From NCBI RefSeq assembly GCF_018728565.1, contig NZ_JACSOI010000003.1, positions 434,001 to 498,000 of the forward strand: a stretch of DNA of 64,000 nt, in the 5' to 3' direction. The notes below the pieces were generated by a model that saw only the letters and a program-made list of their open reading frames with translations, had not been told where the DNA came from and did no database searches. This document shows positions 1 to 9,443 of the stretch, in pieces (the stretch's first letter is position 1; every line of letters begins with the position of its first letter). A program made the translations under genes and the position numbers. The stretch comes from Zobellia russellii (lineage in GTDB: Bacteria > Bacteroidota > Bacteroidia > Flavobacteriales > Flavobacteriaceae).

Positions 1-252
1 CTTCAAAGCCAAACGTTCTGCGTAATTGGTAATGAATAAAAAACCTCCCAACATAATCAACCAGCTATACCCTTGCGTTAGCGAAAGTGCAAAATTCAAT
101 AGTGGGGGAATCTGAAAAAATAGGGTTTCAATAAGAATGAACAGTAAAACGGCACCGGCTAAATGGGCATAGGTTTTTCTGTAAAAAGCGGCTTTTTCTA
201 CCTCGGTAAGGGTATTTACCAAAGCGCCGTTAGTGGTTTGGTGGTTTTTCAT
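1..252 (-). CDS. Bax inhibitor-1/YccA family membrane protein (5' part)
   Basis: Reading the minus strand from an ATG at 252 gives 84 codons that run off the left edge, so only the N-terminus is visible. After a short polar start comes FYRKTYAHLAGAVLLFILIE and then a second hydrophobic stretch ending in TNYAERLALK. A basic FYxKTY segment leading into the first of several membrane helices is typical of flavobacterial Bax-inhibitor-1 (UPF0005) proteins, which are multi-pass inner-membrane proteins linked to ion leak or stress survival. The C-terminal part is outside the window, so length and family motifs cannot be checked. It points away from the sugar genes and probably belongs to the neighbouring housekeeping region. 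Confidence 0.7.
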   Translation of the reverse strand, partial: MKNHQTTNGALVNTLTEVEKAAFYRKTYAHLAGAVLLFILIETLFFQIPPLLNFALSLTQGYSWLIMLGGFLFITNYAERLALK

Positions 253-541
253 GTCTATAGTTTTGGCTCAGGACACAAATAAAAAAATATTATTAGAAGT
301 AAAGATGGTTTTTGGTTGAACGGTAGTTATATTCGTTTTTTGTGTAAACTCCTTATTATTAGTAGGTATTGGTAGGGGTGGCTTATATCTCAAAAGCTAT
401 GAATATTGTTAAACGTATAGAAAGTTAAATAATTGACCAGTTTTTACGGTTAATTAGTTTGTGGGAAATCTTAGTTTTGTAGCTGTCAAAAAAATAACAA
501 CTATTTTCGTAAACTAAGAACTAAATAACCTAATTGTTAAA
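253..541 (+). promoter_or_regulatory. Divergent intergenic region with a Bacteroidota -7-like box before the KDG kinase
   Basis: This gap separates the minus-strand membrane gene from the plus-strand KDG kinase. TAGTTTTG at 472-479 matches the Bacteroidota -7 consensus TAnnTTTG and lies about 60 nt before the ATG. A TTTG at 458-461 is too close to be a standard -33 element, so only the -7 box is supported. No terminator or clear operator was seen. Confidence 0.35.
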
Positions 542-1582
542 ATGAAAAAAGTAGTCACTTTCGGGGAAATTATGTTGCGTTTGGCCCCTGCAGGATTTTT
601 AAGGTTTTCTCAAGCCACCAGTTTTGATGTAATTTACGGTGGAGGCGAGAGCAATGTAGCCGTTTCTCTAGCTAACTATGGTGTACCAGTTGATTTTGTA
701 ACACGCTTGCCAAAGAATGATATTGGTGAATGTGCACTAATGGAAATGCGAAAGCGTGGCGTTGGTACCGATAAAATTGTTTTTGGAGGTGACCGTTTGG
801 GAATTTATTTCCTAGAGACAGGAGCTGTTAGCCGAGGGAGTAAGGTAGTTTATGACCGGGCTCATTCCGCTATTGCTGAAATAGAAAAAGGAATGATTGA
901 TTGGGACGCCGTGTTTGAAGGCGTAGAATGGTTCCATTGGACAGGTATTACACCAGCTATTTCTCAAGGTGCTGCAGATGTTTGTTTGGAAGCTGTAAAA
1001 GCGGCAAGTGAAAAAGGAATTACTATTTCAACCGATTTAAATTACAGGGCCAAGCTTTGGAATTACGGTGGTGATAGAGAAGCTATCATGACCGAACTTA
1101 CATCATATTGTGATATTATTTTGGGGAACGAAGAAGATGCAGAGAAGCACTTTGGTATTCACCCTGAAGGTTTGGACGTTCATAAGGATGGCGCCGATGT
1201 TAAGGCAGAAGCATTTTTATCCGTTTGTAAGCAAATGATGAAAAAATTCCCTAAAGCCAAAAAGGTAATTACAACTTTAAGAGGCTCTATTTCTGCTTCT
1301 CACAATACGTGGGCAGGTGTATTATGGGACGGTTCCAAAATGTACGAAACACGTCAATACCAAATTACGGATATTGTTGATAGAGTAGGAGGAGGTGATT
1401 CATTTATGGGCGGTTTGATCTACGGATTGCTGAAATACCCAGAAGATGACCAAAATGCATTGGACTTTGCCGTTGCTGCTTCCTGTTTGAAACATACAAT
1501 TAAAGGAGATGCCAACTTGGTAACCGTAAGCGAAGTTGAAAAATTGATGGGTGGCGATGCTTCCGGTCGTGTAGCAAGATAA
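542..1582 (+). CDS. kdgK: 2-keto-3-deoxygluconate (KDG) kinase, PfkB family
   Basis: Cytoplasmic kinase that phosphorylates KDG to KDPG, the step before aldol cleavage. The 346-residue length fits the family. A PfkB (ribokinase-like) fold is indicated by the N-terminal FGEIMLRLAP, the GGGESNVAVSLA segment that contacts the sugar, and the C-terminal signature DRVGGGDSFMGGL, in which Asp286 is the expected catalytic base. It is followed 25 nt later by a KDPG aldolase, the usual kinase-aldolase pair. A -7-like box lies about 60 nt upstream. Its KDG could come from the mannonate branch next door, from UxaA at 37-39 kb, or from alginate breakdown elsewhere. The family assignment is secure; activity on other 2-keto-3-deoxy sugar acids such as KDGal cannot be excluded. 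Confidence 0.9.
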   Translation: MKKVVTFGEIMLRLAPAGFLRFSQATSFDVIYGGGESNVAVSLANYGVPVDFVTRLPKNDIGECALMEMRKRGVGTDKIVFGGDRLGIYFLETGAVSRGSKVVYDRAHSAIAEIEKGMIDWDAVFEGVEWFHWTGITPAISQGAADVCLEAVKAASEKGITISTDLNYRAKLWNYGGDREAIMTELTSYCDIILGNEEDAEKHFGIHPEGLDVHKDGADVKAEAFLSVCKQMMKKFPKAKKVITTLRGSISASHNTWAGVLWDGSKMYETRQYQITDIVDRVGGGDSFMGGLIYGLLKYPEDDQNALDFAVAASCLKHTIKGDANLVTVSEVEKLMGGDASGRVAR

Positions 1583-1607
1583 GAACATTAACTACAAACA
1601 ATAAAAT

Positions 1608-2276
1608 ATGGCTCAGTATTCAAGAATAGAGGTTGCATCCGTAATGAAAGAAAACGGTATGGTGCCTTTGTTTTATCACCCAGATGTAGAGTTGGGTAAA
1701 AAAGTTTTAAAGGCATGTTATGACGGTGGATCACGTTTAATGGAGTTTACCGCTCGCGGAGATTTCGCTTATGAGGTGTTTCTGGAATTGAACAAGTATG
1801 CGATAAAAGAACTTCCTGGAATGGTTATGGGAGTTGGTTCTATTACTGATGCCGCTGCTGCTAGTTTGTTCATGCAAATGGGTGCGAACTTTATTGTTAC
1901 GCCATCACTTCGTGAAGATATAGCAATTGCCTGTAACCGTAGAAAGGTGCTTTGGTCACCGGGATGTGGTTCTTTGGCAGAGATAAATAGAGCGGAAGAA
2001 ATGGGATGTGAAATCATCAAACTTTTTCCAGGTTCTACTTACGGGCCAGGGTATGTTAAGGCTATAAAAGGCCCACAACCATGGACTAGCGTTATGCCAA
2101 CAGGAGGTGTAAGTACAGATGAAGCTAATCTAAAAGGTTGGTTTGATGCTGGCGTTACCTGTGTAGGTATGGGTTCTCAGCTAATCAGTAAAGATATTCT
2201 GGCCAACAAGGATTATGCTGGCCTAGAAAATCGTGTCAGAGAAACTTTGGCTTTGATTAAAAAGCTAAGATCTTAA
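1608..2276 (+). CDS. eda: KDPG aldolase (2-dehydro-3-deoxy-phosphogluconate aldolase)
   Basis: Class I Schiff-base aldolase that splits KDPG into pyruvate and glyceraldehyde-3-phosphate. At 222 residues it has the normal size. Visible family features are MEFTARGD (the region of the proton-shuttling Glu), MGVGSITD, and EIIKLFPG, where Lys138 is the expected Schiff-base lysine. MPTGGV near residue 165 forms the phosphate-binding strand. It is co-directional with the kinase and ends only 2 nt before the end of the opposing mannonate dehydratase, so the two transcripts converge with no room for a separate terminator. Together with the kinase it is the exit from all KDG-forming pathways encoded in this window. 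Confidence 0.92.
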   Translation: MAQYSRIEVASVMKENGMVPLFYHPDVELGKKVLKACYDGGSRLMEFTARGDFAYEVFLELNKYAIKELPGMVMGVGSITDAAAASLFMQMGANFIVTPSLREDIAIACNRRKVLWSPGCGSLAEINRAEEMGCEIIKLFPGSTYGPGYVKAIKGPQPWTSVMPTGGVSTDEANLKGWFDAGVTCVGMGSQLISKDILANKDYAGLENRVRETLALIKKLRS

Positions 2277-2278
2277 TA

Positions 2279-3481
2279 CTATTCGAAAAAGGCTTTTCGA
2301 ATTCCTAATTCCAATCCTCGTAATTCGGCTAAACCGCGCAAGCGTCCAATAGCTGAATAACCGGGATTGGTTTTTTTATGGAGGTCATCTAACATTTGGT
2401 GACCATGATCTGGTCTCATAGGAATTATGGCATCCTTTCTTCCTTCTGTTTGTCTTCTTTTTTCTTCAGCAAGAATCAATTTAATCAGATCATACATAGG
2501 TACATCACCTTCCAGGTGGTTAGCCTCGTAGAAGTTTCCGTTCTCATCACGCTTGGTACTTCTAAGGTGCAGGAAATGTACACGATCAGAAAAACGTTCA
2601 AACATTTTCGGTAAGTCATTATCAGCCCTGGCCCCTAAAGAACCCGTACAGAAAGTAATACCGTTGTTTATAGATGGTACTTTATCAAAAATATAGGTGT
2701 AATCCTCTTCGGTACGCATAATACGTGGCAATCCTAATATAGAAAATGGCGGATCATCTGGGTGAATACACATGAGTATTCCGTTTTCCTCAGCAGTAGA
2801 CATTATGGAATTTAAAAAATAAACAAGGTTACTGCGCATATTATCCTCATTCATGCCCTTATAGGTGTCTAAAGTCTTCTGAAACGGACTTAAATCAAAA
2901 CCTGTCTTAGGTATGTTATATGTTTCGGAAGAGCCAGGGAGACCGGCTATAATTGTTTTTACTAGTTTATGTATGTCCTCTTCGGACATAGCATCATAAT
3001 AAGATTTTGCCGCTTTAGTTTGTGATGGGGAGAAACTTTTTTCGGCATCGGGCCTTTTTAATATAAATAGGTCAAAAGCGGCTAGAGCGGTGGCATTAAA
3101 AAAAAGAGCCTTGGACCCATCTTCCACTTCATGGTCTAGGCTGGTGCGCGTCCAGTCCAATACAGGCATAAAATTGTAGCAAACTACGTTGATGTCGCAT
3201 TTGCCAAGGTTAATCAAACTCTGTTTGTAATTTTCTATAAGTTGTTCAAAGCCATCTTGCTGCGTCTTTATACTTTCATGAATAGGTAAAGATTCTACTA
3301 CGGACCATACCAACCCATTATTTTCTAATAGATTTTTTCTTTCCTCTATTTCGGCTACAGTCCAAACTTCGCCATTAGGTATGTGGTGCAAAGCAGTAAC
3401 GATTCCTGTGGCACCTGCCTGTTTAATATCCTGTAAGCTTACTGGGTCATTGGGCCCATACCATCTCCATGTTTGTTTCAT
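2279..3481 (-). CDS. uxuA: D-mannonate dehydratase
   Basis: Converts D-mannonate to KDG in the D-glucuronate branch. The 400 residues match the UxuA family from the start ([14 protein letters not shown]) through the metal-site regions CIHPDDPP and [10 protein letters not shown] to the C-terminal [12 protein letters not shown]. The fold is a xylose-isomerase-like TIM barrel. It lies 51 nt downstream of an SDR that probably makes its substrate, and the two form a minus-strand pair. It faces the kinase-aldolase pair, so the four genes make a short glucuronate-to-triose module. Nothing looks truncated or unusual. Confidence 0.93.
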   Translation of the reverse strand: MKQTWRWYGPNDPVSLQDIKQAGATGIVTALHHIPNGEVWTVAEIEERKNLLENNGLVWSVVESLPIHESIKTQQDGFEQLIENYKQSLINLGKCDINVVCYNFMPVLDWTRTSLDHEVEDGSKALFFNATALAAFDLFILKRPDAEKSFSPSQTKAAKSYYDAMSEEDIHKLVKTIIAGLPGSSETYNIPKTGFDLSPFQKTLDTYKGMNEDNMRSNLVYFLNSIMSTAEENGILMCIHPDDPPFSILGLPRIMRTEEDYTYIFDKVPSINNGITFCTGSLGARADNDLPKMFERFSDRVHFLHLRSTKRDENGNFYEANHLEGDVPMYDLIKLILAEEKRRQTEGRKDAIIPMRPDHGHQMLDDLHKKTNPGYSAIGRLRGLAELRGLELGIRKAFFE

Positions 3482-3532
3482 ATTAGGTACTTATGATTGT
3501 TTGATATATGATTTTAAAATTTTGATAGGTAA

Positions 3533-4339
3533 CTATACTCCGCTGAAAGCACTAAATCCACCATCTACAGGAAGAACAATGCCGGTAATAAAATTAGAAG
3601 CATCACTGCATAAAAACTGTATGGCACCATTTAATTCTTCAACTTCTCCGAAACGCCCCATTGGTGTGTTTCTAATAATGGTTTCACCACGCTGGGTAAA
3701 TGAGCCATCCTCATTTGTTAGTAGGGCCTTATTTTGTTTTCCGATGAAGAAACCTGGGGCTATAGCGTTAACCCGTATACCACTACCAAATTTCGTAGCC
3801 ATTTCAACAGCCATCCACTTTGTGAAGTTTTCCATTGCTGCTTTTGAGGCGGAATAACCGGCCACTCTGGTTATGACACGGTCAGCGGCCATAGAGGAGT
3901 AGTTAATAATGACACCCTCTTTTTGTTCGGACATCACTTTACCGAATATTAGGGAGGGGATAAGAGTTCCGTTTAGATTAAGTTCCGTAACCTTTTTAAA
4001 GTCATCAACTTTTATGTCAAAGATGGTTTTGTCGGGAGCCACTGTAGCTCCAGGAAGGTTGCCTCCGGCGATATTAAGAAGGATATCTATTTTTCCAAAA
4101 TCAGCTATAATTTGGTTTTTTGCACTTTCAAGAGATTCTTCACTCAAAATATCAGCCTCGTAGGCATTAGCGTGTACGCCCACGGTTTTAATTCCATCTA
4201 ATAAGGATTGTACCGATGTCTTCTTTCTCGTTAACAAGGCCAATTTAACTCCAGACTTTGCCAAGCTTTTGGCAACGCTACCGGCTAAAGCACCACTCGC
4301 ACCTGTTATGACAGCAACTTTATTTTCTATGTTGAACAT
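3533..4339 (-). CDS. SDR oxidoreductase, probable D-fructuronate reductase (mannonate-forming)
   Basis: Short-chain dehydrogenase of 268 residues. Visible are the N-terminal nucleotide-binding loop ITGASGALAGS, the NIAG strand, a catalytic Ser in NYSSMA and the YSASK catalytic Tyr-Lys pair. The cofactor loop lacks the last glycine of the usual TGxxxGxG. Position just upstream of uxuA on the same strand suggests NAD(P)H-dependent interconversion of D-fructuronate and D-mannonate, the job of non-homologous UxuB in enterobacteria. An alternative is DEH reductase of alginate breakdown, since KDG kinase and KDPG aldolase are adjacent. The fold is certain; the substrate is inferred from context. 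Confidence 0.72.
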   Translation of the reverse strand: MFNIENKVAVITGASGALAGSVAKSLAKSGVKLALLTRKKTSVQSLLDGIKTVGVHANAYEADILSEESLESAKNQIIADFGKIDILLNIAGGNLPGATVAPDKTIFDIKVDDFKKVTELNLNGTLIPSLIFGKVMSEQKEGVIINYSSMAADRVITRVAGYSASKAAMENFTKWMAVEMATKFGSGIRVNAIAPGFFIGKQNKALLTNEDGSFTQRGETIIRNTPMGRFGEVEELNGAIQFLCSDASNFITGIVLPVDGGFSAFSGV

Positions 4340-4717
4340 AATGTATTCATGTTTTATATTAAAAGGCCAAGATAAAACAATCTAATTTAAATGATAGAAG
4401 TGGAGGTTTGAAATCTAGTTTTTAACGGAATTTAATAAGGCAAAATATTCATGAATACTGCAACATTTAAATAAAAACAACTAAAAATTTGTTCAAAATA
4501 AGTGTGGGATAATACTTTTTAAAGGCTATTTGAGTGTAGGTTATTTCTTTATTACATGGGCTTTTAGCGCATATATTGTGTATCTAGTACACTTAAAAAC
4601 ACTTCTGAACCATTTGTTATAGTCATCTGATCATTTGTTGTTAAGGAATAGTTAAATAAAGTTCACATTTGGGGAAACTTAAACAAATGTTAACTGCTCA
4701 ATTAAACTTTTTAACTT
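4340..4717 (+). promoter_or_regulatory. Divergent control region of PUL 1
   Basis: A 378-nt gap separates the minus-strand SDR from susC. It contains a perfect 12-bp palindrome TATTCATGAATA at 4446-4457 and another TATTCATG at 4344-4351. Close to susC, CACATTTG at 4664-4671 is a one-mismatch -7 box, with TTG at 4638-4640 as a possible -33 element 23 nt before it. The region is very AT-rich, so chance matches are likely. It is the natural place for the hybrid regulator encoded at 12985 to bind. No open reading frame of note is present. Confidence 0.35.
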
Positions 4718-7700
4718 ATGAATGGAACTAACTTTAAAATTAAAAACTGGCTACCCCACAGATATCTGTCGGGATTGTTATGGCTTTTGGCCATAGCGTA
4801 TGGCCATGCTCAAGAGATAACCGTAAGCGGAACGGTTTCGGATGACACAGGAATTCCTTTAGCGGGTGCCAATGTACTTGTAAAGGGAACAACCAGCGGT
4901 ACCCAAACAGATTTTGATGGTAACTACACTATTACCGCAGAAGGAGATGCAACTTTGGTATTCAGTTATATTGGCTTTACCAAGCAAGAGGTTGCTGTTA
5001 ATGGTCGGACAGTGGTTAATGCAACCCTGGCGGAAGATGCCAGTCAATTAGAAGAGGTTGTTGTAATTGGTTATGGTTCTCAGAAAAAGTCAGATTTGAC
5101 TGGGGCGGTAAGTACTGTAGACAGCGAGGAAATAAATAAATTTACTTATAATGATGCTGCTCAGGCTATTCAAGGTCGTACAGCGGGTGTGAGAGTAGAG
5201 GCCAATGGAGGTTCTCCGGGTGCAAATGCCCTGGTCACCATTCGTGGCTCCAGTACCTTGTCAGATGCAGGTCCATTATATGTGATTGATGGTATGCTTA
5301 CCGGAGACATGACGTCGTTAAACCCAGGTGATATAGAAAGTATTTCCGTATTAAAGGATGCTTCTGCCAGTGCTATTTACGGTTCTAGGGCGGCTAATGG
5401 TGTTATTATCGTTACTACAAAAAAAGGTACCCGTGGAGGCATCAAAGTAGATTTGGATTATAGCTATGGTCTTCAATCATCTGTAAAGACTATTGACTGG
5501 GCCAACTCAAGAGATTATGCTACCATTGTTAACAGGGCTAGGGATAATGATGGAAACGCAAGGTTTCCGGCAAATGACGCTCAGTTCAATCCTAGTATAG
5601 ATAGTGATATTCAAAAGGAATCACTACGTACTGCTGGCGTAATGAATGCCAATGCAAGAATTTATGGTGGTACTGAAAATAGTACCTATAGCCTTTCTAT
5701 GAACCATTACGATCAAGAGGGTATTGTAAAGCAGTCAGATTATAAAAGAACTACTGCGAGAATCAACGCTACATTGACGAAAGGAAGGTTTAAACTAGAA
5801 AACACGGTAGGTTTAACACGTTCTATTGATAACCCTAACCCGTATTTCAATAAGGAAAGAGACTTGGTGCCAACTATCCGTATATATGATGATGAAGGTA
5901 ACTTTAGTGCTACTGATCAGCCAGCTGATGTAGCGGTAGGAGCATTTTATGGTGTTGGAAACGTAGGTAACTCCTTAGGTCTGGCAACTGTTGAAGATAG
6001 AACGGTTACTCGAAACAGTATATTAGGTAATATTGCCGGTTCGTTTGAAATTATCGATGGGCTGACCTATAAACTAAATTTAGGTTTGGATTATTATGCG
6101 AACAATAATTATAGGTTTACCCCAACCTATGTATTCAATTCTGCCACGTTTGGTAACAACCAATTTGCTGAGTTGGCCGAAACGAATACAAACTTTCTTT
6201 CAACCTTAATTGAACACACTTTAACTTACAGTAAGGAGTTCAATAAACATAATATAAACTTTGTAGCTGGTTACACAGATCAAGTTTCAAATACAAGGTC
6301 TCTTGGAGCTTTGGCTAGAAAATTTCCTTCTAACGATGTGCGTGTAGCTTCTGCTGCTGAAGATAAAGTTAATTTCCCATCGCAAGATTTAACTAAAACT
6401 ATTCAGAGTTACTTTGGTAGGTTGAGTTATGCTTATGATAGCAGATACTTGTTAACGGCTACCATACGTAGAGATGGTTCTTCATTGTTCAAAGAAGATC
6501 TTAGATGGGGTACTTTTCCTTCATTTGCTATAGGTTGGAATTTAGGTAATGAAAGTTTTATGGAAAACTTTACAGCCATTACTGATATAAAAATTAGAGC
6601 AAGTTATGGTGAAGTTGGGTCGGATAACGTTCCAATCTATTCATTAAGTCCAGAATTGAATCTTAATAGTGAATATCCAATAGGTGACGGTCAGGAAAGA
6701 GCTACGGGATACTCAATTACTAAAGGTATTAATGATCAGATTACTTGGGAAACCAGTAAGACAACCGATATAGGTTTGGAATTTAGGGCATTGAATCAGA
6801 AGTTAAGTATAACAATGGACTATTTTCAGAAGAAATCCGAAGATGTATTGGTTGAGTTGGGATTACCATTATATACTGGGTTTGGAAACAGAGTACCATT
6901 TAATACGGCAAGTATTGAAAATACTGGTTTTGAATTTTTGGCAAATTATTCGGATAGTTTAAGTGAAGATTTTTCATTTAATATTAGTGGAAACTTCACA
7001 ACATTAAACAACGAAGTTACGGCTTTGGGTGATGCTACTCCAATTATAGAAGGACAGTTTACATCAAATGGATTAAGAGGAACTAAAACAGATGTTGGTC
7101 AACCCGTTTCTTCTTTTTATGGATATATTGTAGATGGAATCTATCAAACAGATGCAGAAGCTCTAGCGGCAAATGATAATAATAACCCACAAGCGGGAGA
7201 TTTAAAATTTAGGGATATCGCTGGTCCCGATGGTTCAGGACCAGATGGAATTGTTGATGAAAATGACCAGACCTTTTTAGGGAATCCTGCTCCTAATTTT
7301 GAATACGGTTTCAATATTTCTGCAACATACAAAGATTTTGATTTAAGTCTTTTCTTTAACGGCGTTTCAGGTAACAAAATATTGAACGGTAACATTTATC
7401 GAGGATATTTTGATACAGAGGGGAACTATCTTACGGATGCTCTAAGAGCTTGGACACCAACAAATACGAATACTAACATTCCAAGAAATACACAGTCAGA
7501 TCCAGGTTTCAACAGAAGACCATCTGATTTTTATTTAGAGAATGGTGCTTACTTCAGATTAAAGAATATGCAGTTGGGTTATACTATTCCATCTGATATC
7601 TCTGAAAAAATGAAGATGACGAAGTTGCGTATATACGGTTCTGCTACAAATCTGTTTACAATTACAGATTATACAGGTTATTACCCTGAGGTAGGTAGAA

Positions 7701-7798
7701 ACACAAGATCGTCTAGAAGAATTTTTAGCTCGGGTGTAGATGAAAGTGCTTATCCAACAGCAAGAACTATTCAACTGGGAGTACAGGTTTCATTTTAA
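4718..7798 (+). CDS. SusC/RagA-type TonB-dependent outer-membrane glycan importer (PUL 1)
   Basis: Outer-membrane beta-barrel that takes up oligosaccharides with its SusD lid, powered by TonB. The 1026 residues comprise a signal peptide ending near AIAYGHAQ, a carboxypeptidase-D-regulatory-like domain (about residues 33-110, with GTTSGTQTDFDGNYTI), the SusC signature LEEVVVIGYGSQKKSDLTGA (around 112-131), a plug domain with VLKDASASAIYGSRAANG, and a long barrel ending in an aromatic residue (QVSF). The ATG at 4718 precedes a good signal peptide. susD follows after 17 nt. The neighbouring sulfatase and hybrid sensor indicate a sulfated substrate; the exact glycan cannot be read from the sequence. 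Confidence 0.95.
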   Translation: MNGTNFKIKNWLPHRYLSGLLWLLAIAYGHAQEITVSGTVSDDTGIPLAGANVLVKGTTSGTQTDFDGNYTITAEGDATLVFSYIGFTKQEVAVNGRTVVNATLAEDASQLEEVVVIGYGSQKKSDLTGAVSTVDSEEINKFTYNDAAQAIQGRTAGVRVEANGGSPGANALVTIRGSSTLSDAGPLYVIDGMLTGDMTSLNPGDIESISVLKDASASAIYGSRAANGVIIVTTKKGTRGGIKVDLDYSYGLQSSVKTIDWANSRDYATIVNRARDNDGNARFPANDAQFNPSIDSDIQKESLRTAGVMNANARIYGGTENSTYSLSMNHYDQEGIVKQSDYKRTTARINATLTKGRFKLENTVGLTRSIDNPNPYFNKERDLVPTIRIYDDEGNFSATDQPADVAVGAFYGVGNVGNSLGLATVEDRTVTRNSILGNIAGSFEIIDGLTYKLNLGLDYYANNNYRFTPTYVFNSATFGNNQFAELAETNTNFLSTLIEHTLTYSKEFNKHNINFVAGYTDQVSNTRSLGALARKFPSNDVRVASAAEDKVNFPSQDLTKTIQSYFGRLSYAYDSRYLLTATIRRDGSSLFKEDLRWGTFPSFAIGWNLGNESFMENFTAITDIKIRASYGEVGSDNVPIYSLSPELNLNSEYPIGDGQERATGYSITKGINDQITWETSKTTDIGLEFRALNQKLSITMDYFQKKSEDVLVELGLPLYTGFGNRVPFNTASIENTGFEFLANYSDSLSEDFSFNISGNFTTLNNEVTALGDATPIIEGQFTSNGLRGTKTDVGQPVSSFYGYIVDGIYQTDAEALAANDNNNPQAGDLKFRDIAGPDGSGPDGIVDENDQTFLGNPAPNFEYGFNISATYKDFDLSLFFNGVSGNKILNGNIYRGYFDTEGNYLTDALRAWTPTNTNTNIPRNTQSDPGFNRRPSDFYLENGAYFRLKNMQLGYTIPSDISEKMKMTKLRIYGSATNLFTITDYTGYYPEVGRNTRSSRRIFSSGVDESAYPTARTIQLGVQVSF

Positions 7799-7815
7799 TT
7801 CTAACAAAAAAAGAC

Positions 7816-9372
7816 ATGAAAAATAAAATAATATCAAGAAGTCTATTGGCTGCACTGGTATTGCTGCTAGTGATATCATATAGTTGTCGGAAAGACATAT
7901 TAGAACAGGAAAATCCAAACGCGGTAACACCGCAATCATTTTGGAAAACAGAGGATGACGCCAATAAAGGTATCATTGGGGCTTACAGTCCGTTTACACA
8001 TATTTGGTACTATACACGTTTTGAAATATTCCTTTCGGATTATAGAGATGACGTTGTGAATGCTTTCGCAACATCAGAACGTACTGCAGCGGGATCTTTT
8101 AATGGAATTCCGCAAAGTAACGGTGCATTTTGGGTTTGGAGTGCTATGTTTCAAGGAGTAACCCGTGCCAACGAAGTATTGGCCAATGTTCCCGATATAG
8201 AAATGGATGCTACGGCCAAAGAAAATATATTGGGCGAAGCCTATTTTATTCGTGCTTATAACTATTTTAACCTTGTAAACGGTTGGTTAAATGTGCCGCT
8301 TATTACGGAACCGATTTCAGATTTGGAAAACCCTAAGGCGGTTCCGCAAGCAGATCCTGCAGAAGTATGGGCACAAATAGAAAGCGATTTAAAGGAAGCT
8401 CAGACTATGGCGCCAGAATCATGGCCGTCTGCTATGAAAGGAAGGATTACTTCTGGTACCGCAACGGGTTTCTTGGGTAAAGTTTATTTATATCAAAAGA
8501 AATATGCTGAGGCCAAAGCGGAATTTGCCAAAATAATGGACGGCAGATACGAATTGATGGAAAACTACGCGGATAACTTTACCGAAGCTTCGGAAAACAA
8601 TAAGGAGTCATTGTTTGAAATTCAATTGGTAAACGATGGAAATACTGGTTGGGGAGGAGATGCTCCTGGAGCTGGTAAAGGTGCTGCTTTTCATCCGGAT
8701 ATAGCTCCTAGAGGATTTACGGGCCAGGATGGTATGCGTATCAATGATTGGGTTCTAGATTTATTCTTAGATGAAAGAACCGTAAACGATGAAATAGACC
8801 CAAGAGCTTTTACAACTTTATTTTTTAATACAGACGAGTTTACCGTTTATCAAGGAGATACATTGGTTTCTCAGACGTACGGAGATAAAAGTTATAAAGA
8901 GGTGTTTCCAGATACCGATTTAGTTTGGGGGAACAAGTGGTTGGATATAAAATTTGACGATAAGACAGGTTCTCAGGATAACGGATGGCATCAGTCAGGT
9001 AATAACTTAAGGTTGTTACGCTATGCAGATATCCTATTGATGTATGCTGAGGCCGAGTTTATGTTAAACGGCTCTACTGCAGATGCTCTAAATGCTATTA
9101 ATGAAGTACGGGCAAGAGTTGATATGCCGGCATTAACAAGCATTACAATGCAAGACATAGAAGATGAAAGAGTTAAAGAGTTGTCTTTGGAAAGAACCAG
9201 ATACTTTGATATTCTAAGATGGGGTAAAGTAGAGGAGTATATTGTAAACAAACCAGAGTTAAAATCTGAGAGTGCAGGTACAAGCTCATATAGACCTGGT
9301 CGTGAATATATTGCTATTCCTCAGAATGAGATAGATGCTAACCCTGTATTTAAACAAAATCCAGGATACTAA
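7816..9372 (+). CDS. SusD/RagB-type surface glycan-binding lipoprotein (PUL 1)
   Basis: Partner lid of the preceding SusC. The 518-residue protein starts with a lipoprotein signal peptide whose lipobox ends in SYSC (about residue 24), then continues with RKDILEQENPNAVTPQSFWK, a classic SusD opening. The TPR-like helical core is seen in ENILGEAYFIRAYNYFNLVN and in LLRYADILLMYAEAEF, and the C-terminal RTRYFDILRWGK and YIAIPQNEIDANP are typical of the RagB/SusD family. It is transcribed with susC and followed directly by a strong hairpin terminator, so SusCD may be made in excess of the downstream genes. Confidence 0.95.
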   Translation: MKNKIISRSLLAALVLLLVISYSCRKDILEQENPNAVTPQSFWKTEDDANKGIIGAYSPFTHIWYYTRFEIFLSDYRDDVVNAFATSERTAAGSFNGIPQSNGAFWVWSAMFQGVTRANEVLANVPDIEMDATAKENILGEAYFIRAYNYFNLVNGWLNVPLITEPISDLENPKAVPQADPAEVWAQIESDLKEAQTMAPESWPSAMKGRITSGTATGFLGKVYLYQKKYAEAKAEFAKIMDGRYELMENYADNFTEASENNKESLFEIQLVNDGNTGWGGDAPGAGKGAAFHPDIAPRGFTGQDGMRINDWVLDLFLDERTVNDEIDPRAFTTLFFNTDEFTVYQGDTLVSQTYGDKSYKEVFPDTDLVWGNKWLDIKFDDKTGSQDNGWHQSGNNLRLLRYADILLMYAEAEFMLNGSTADALNAINEVRARVDMPALTSITMQDIEDERVKELSLERTRYFDILRWGKVEEYIVNKPELKSESAGTSSYRPGREYIAIPQNEIDANPVFKQNPGY

Positions 9373-9391
9373 TTTATTGTTGTTTATTTTT

Positions 9392-9425
9392 AAAGGAACC
9401 ATTGCGAGATGGTTCCTTTTTTTTT
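9392..9425 (+). terminator. Rho-independent terminator after susD (PUL 1)
   Basis: An 11-bp perfect stem (AAAGGAACCAT at 9392-9402 with ATGGTTCCTTT at 9409-9419) with a 6-nt loop is followed by a run of T to 9425. It sits 20 nt after the susD stop and 19 nt before the next ATG. It probably attenuates read-through into the FG-GAP gene. Confidence 0.85.
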
Positions 9426-9443
9426 AAATTGAATTTTAGAATT

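Noticed and set aside
3381-3857. 158-codon plus-strand frame overlapping uxuA and the SDR gene
   Set aside because: Lies antisense to two well-supported genes and shows no recognisable protein features.
9402-9443. Upstream TTG start for the first FG-GAP/ASPIC protein
   Set aside because: It begins inside the terminator hairpin and would place 14 residues ahead of a proper lipoprotein signal peptide.
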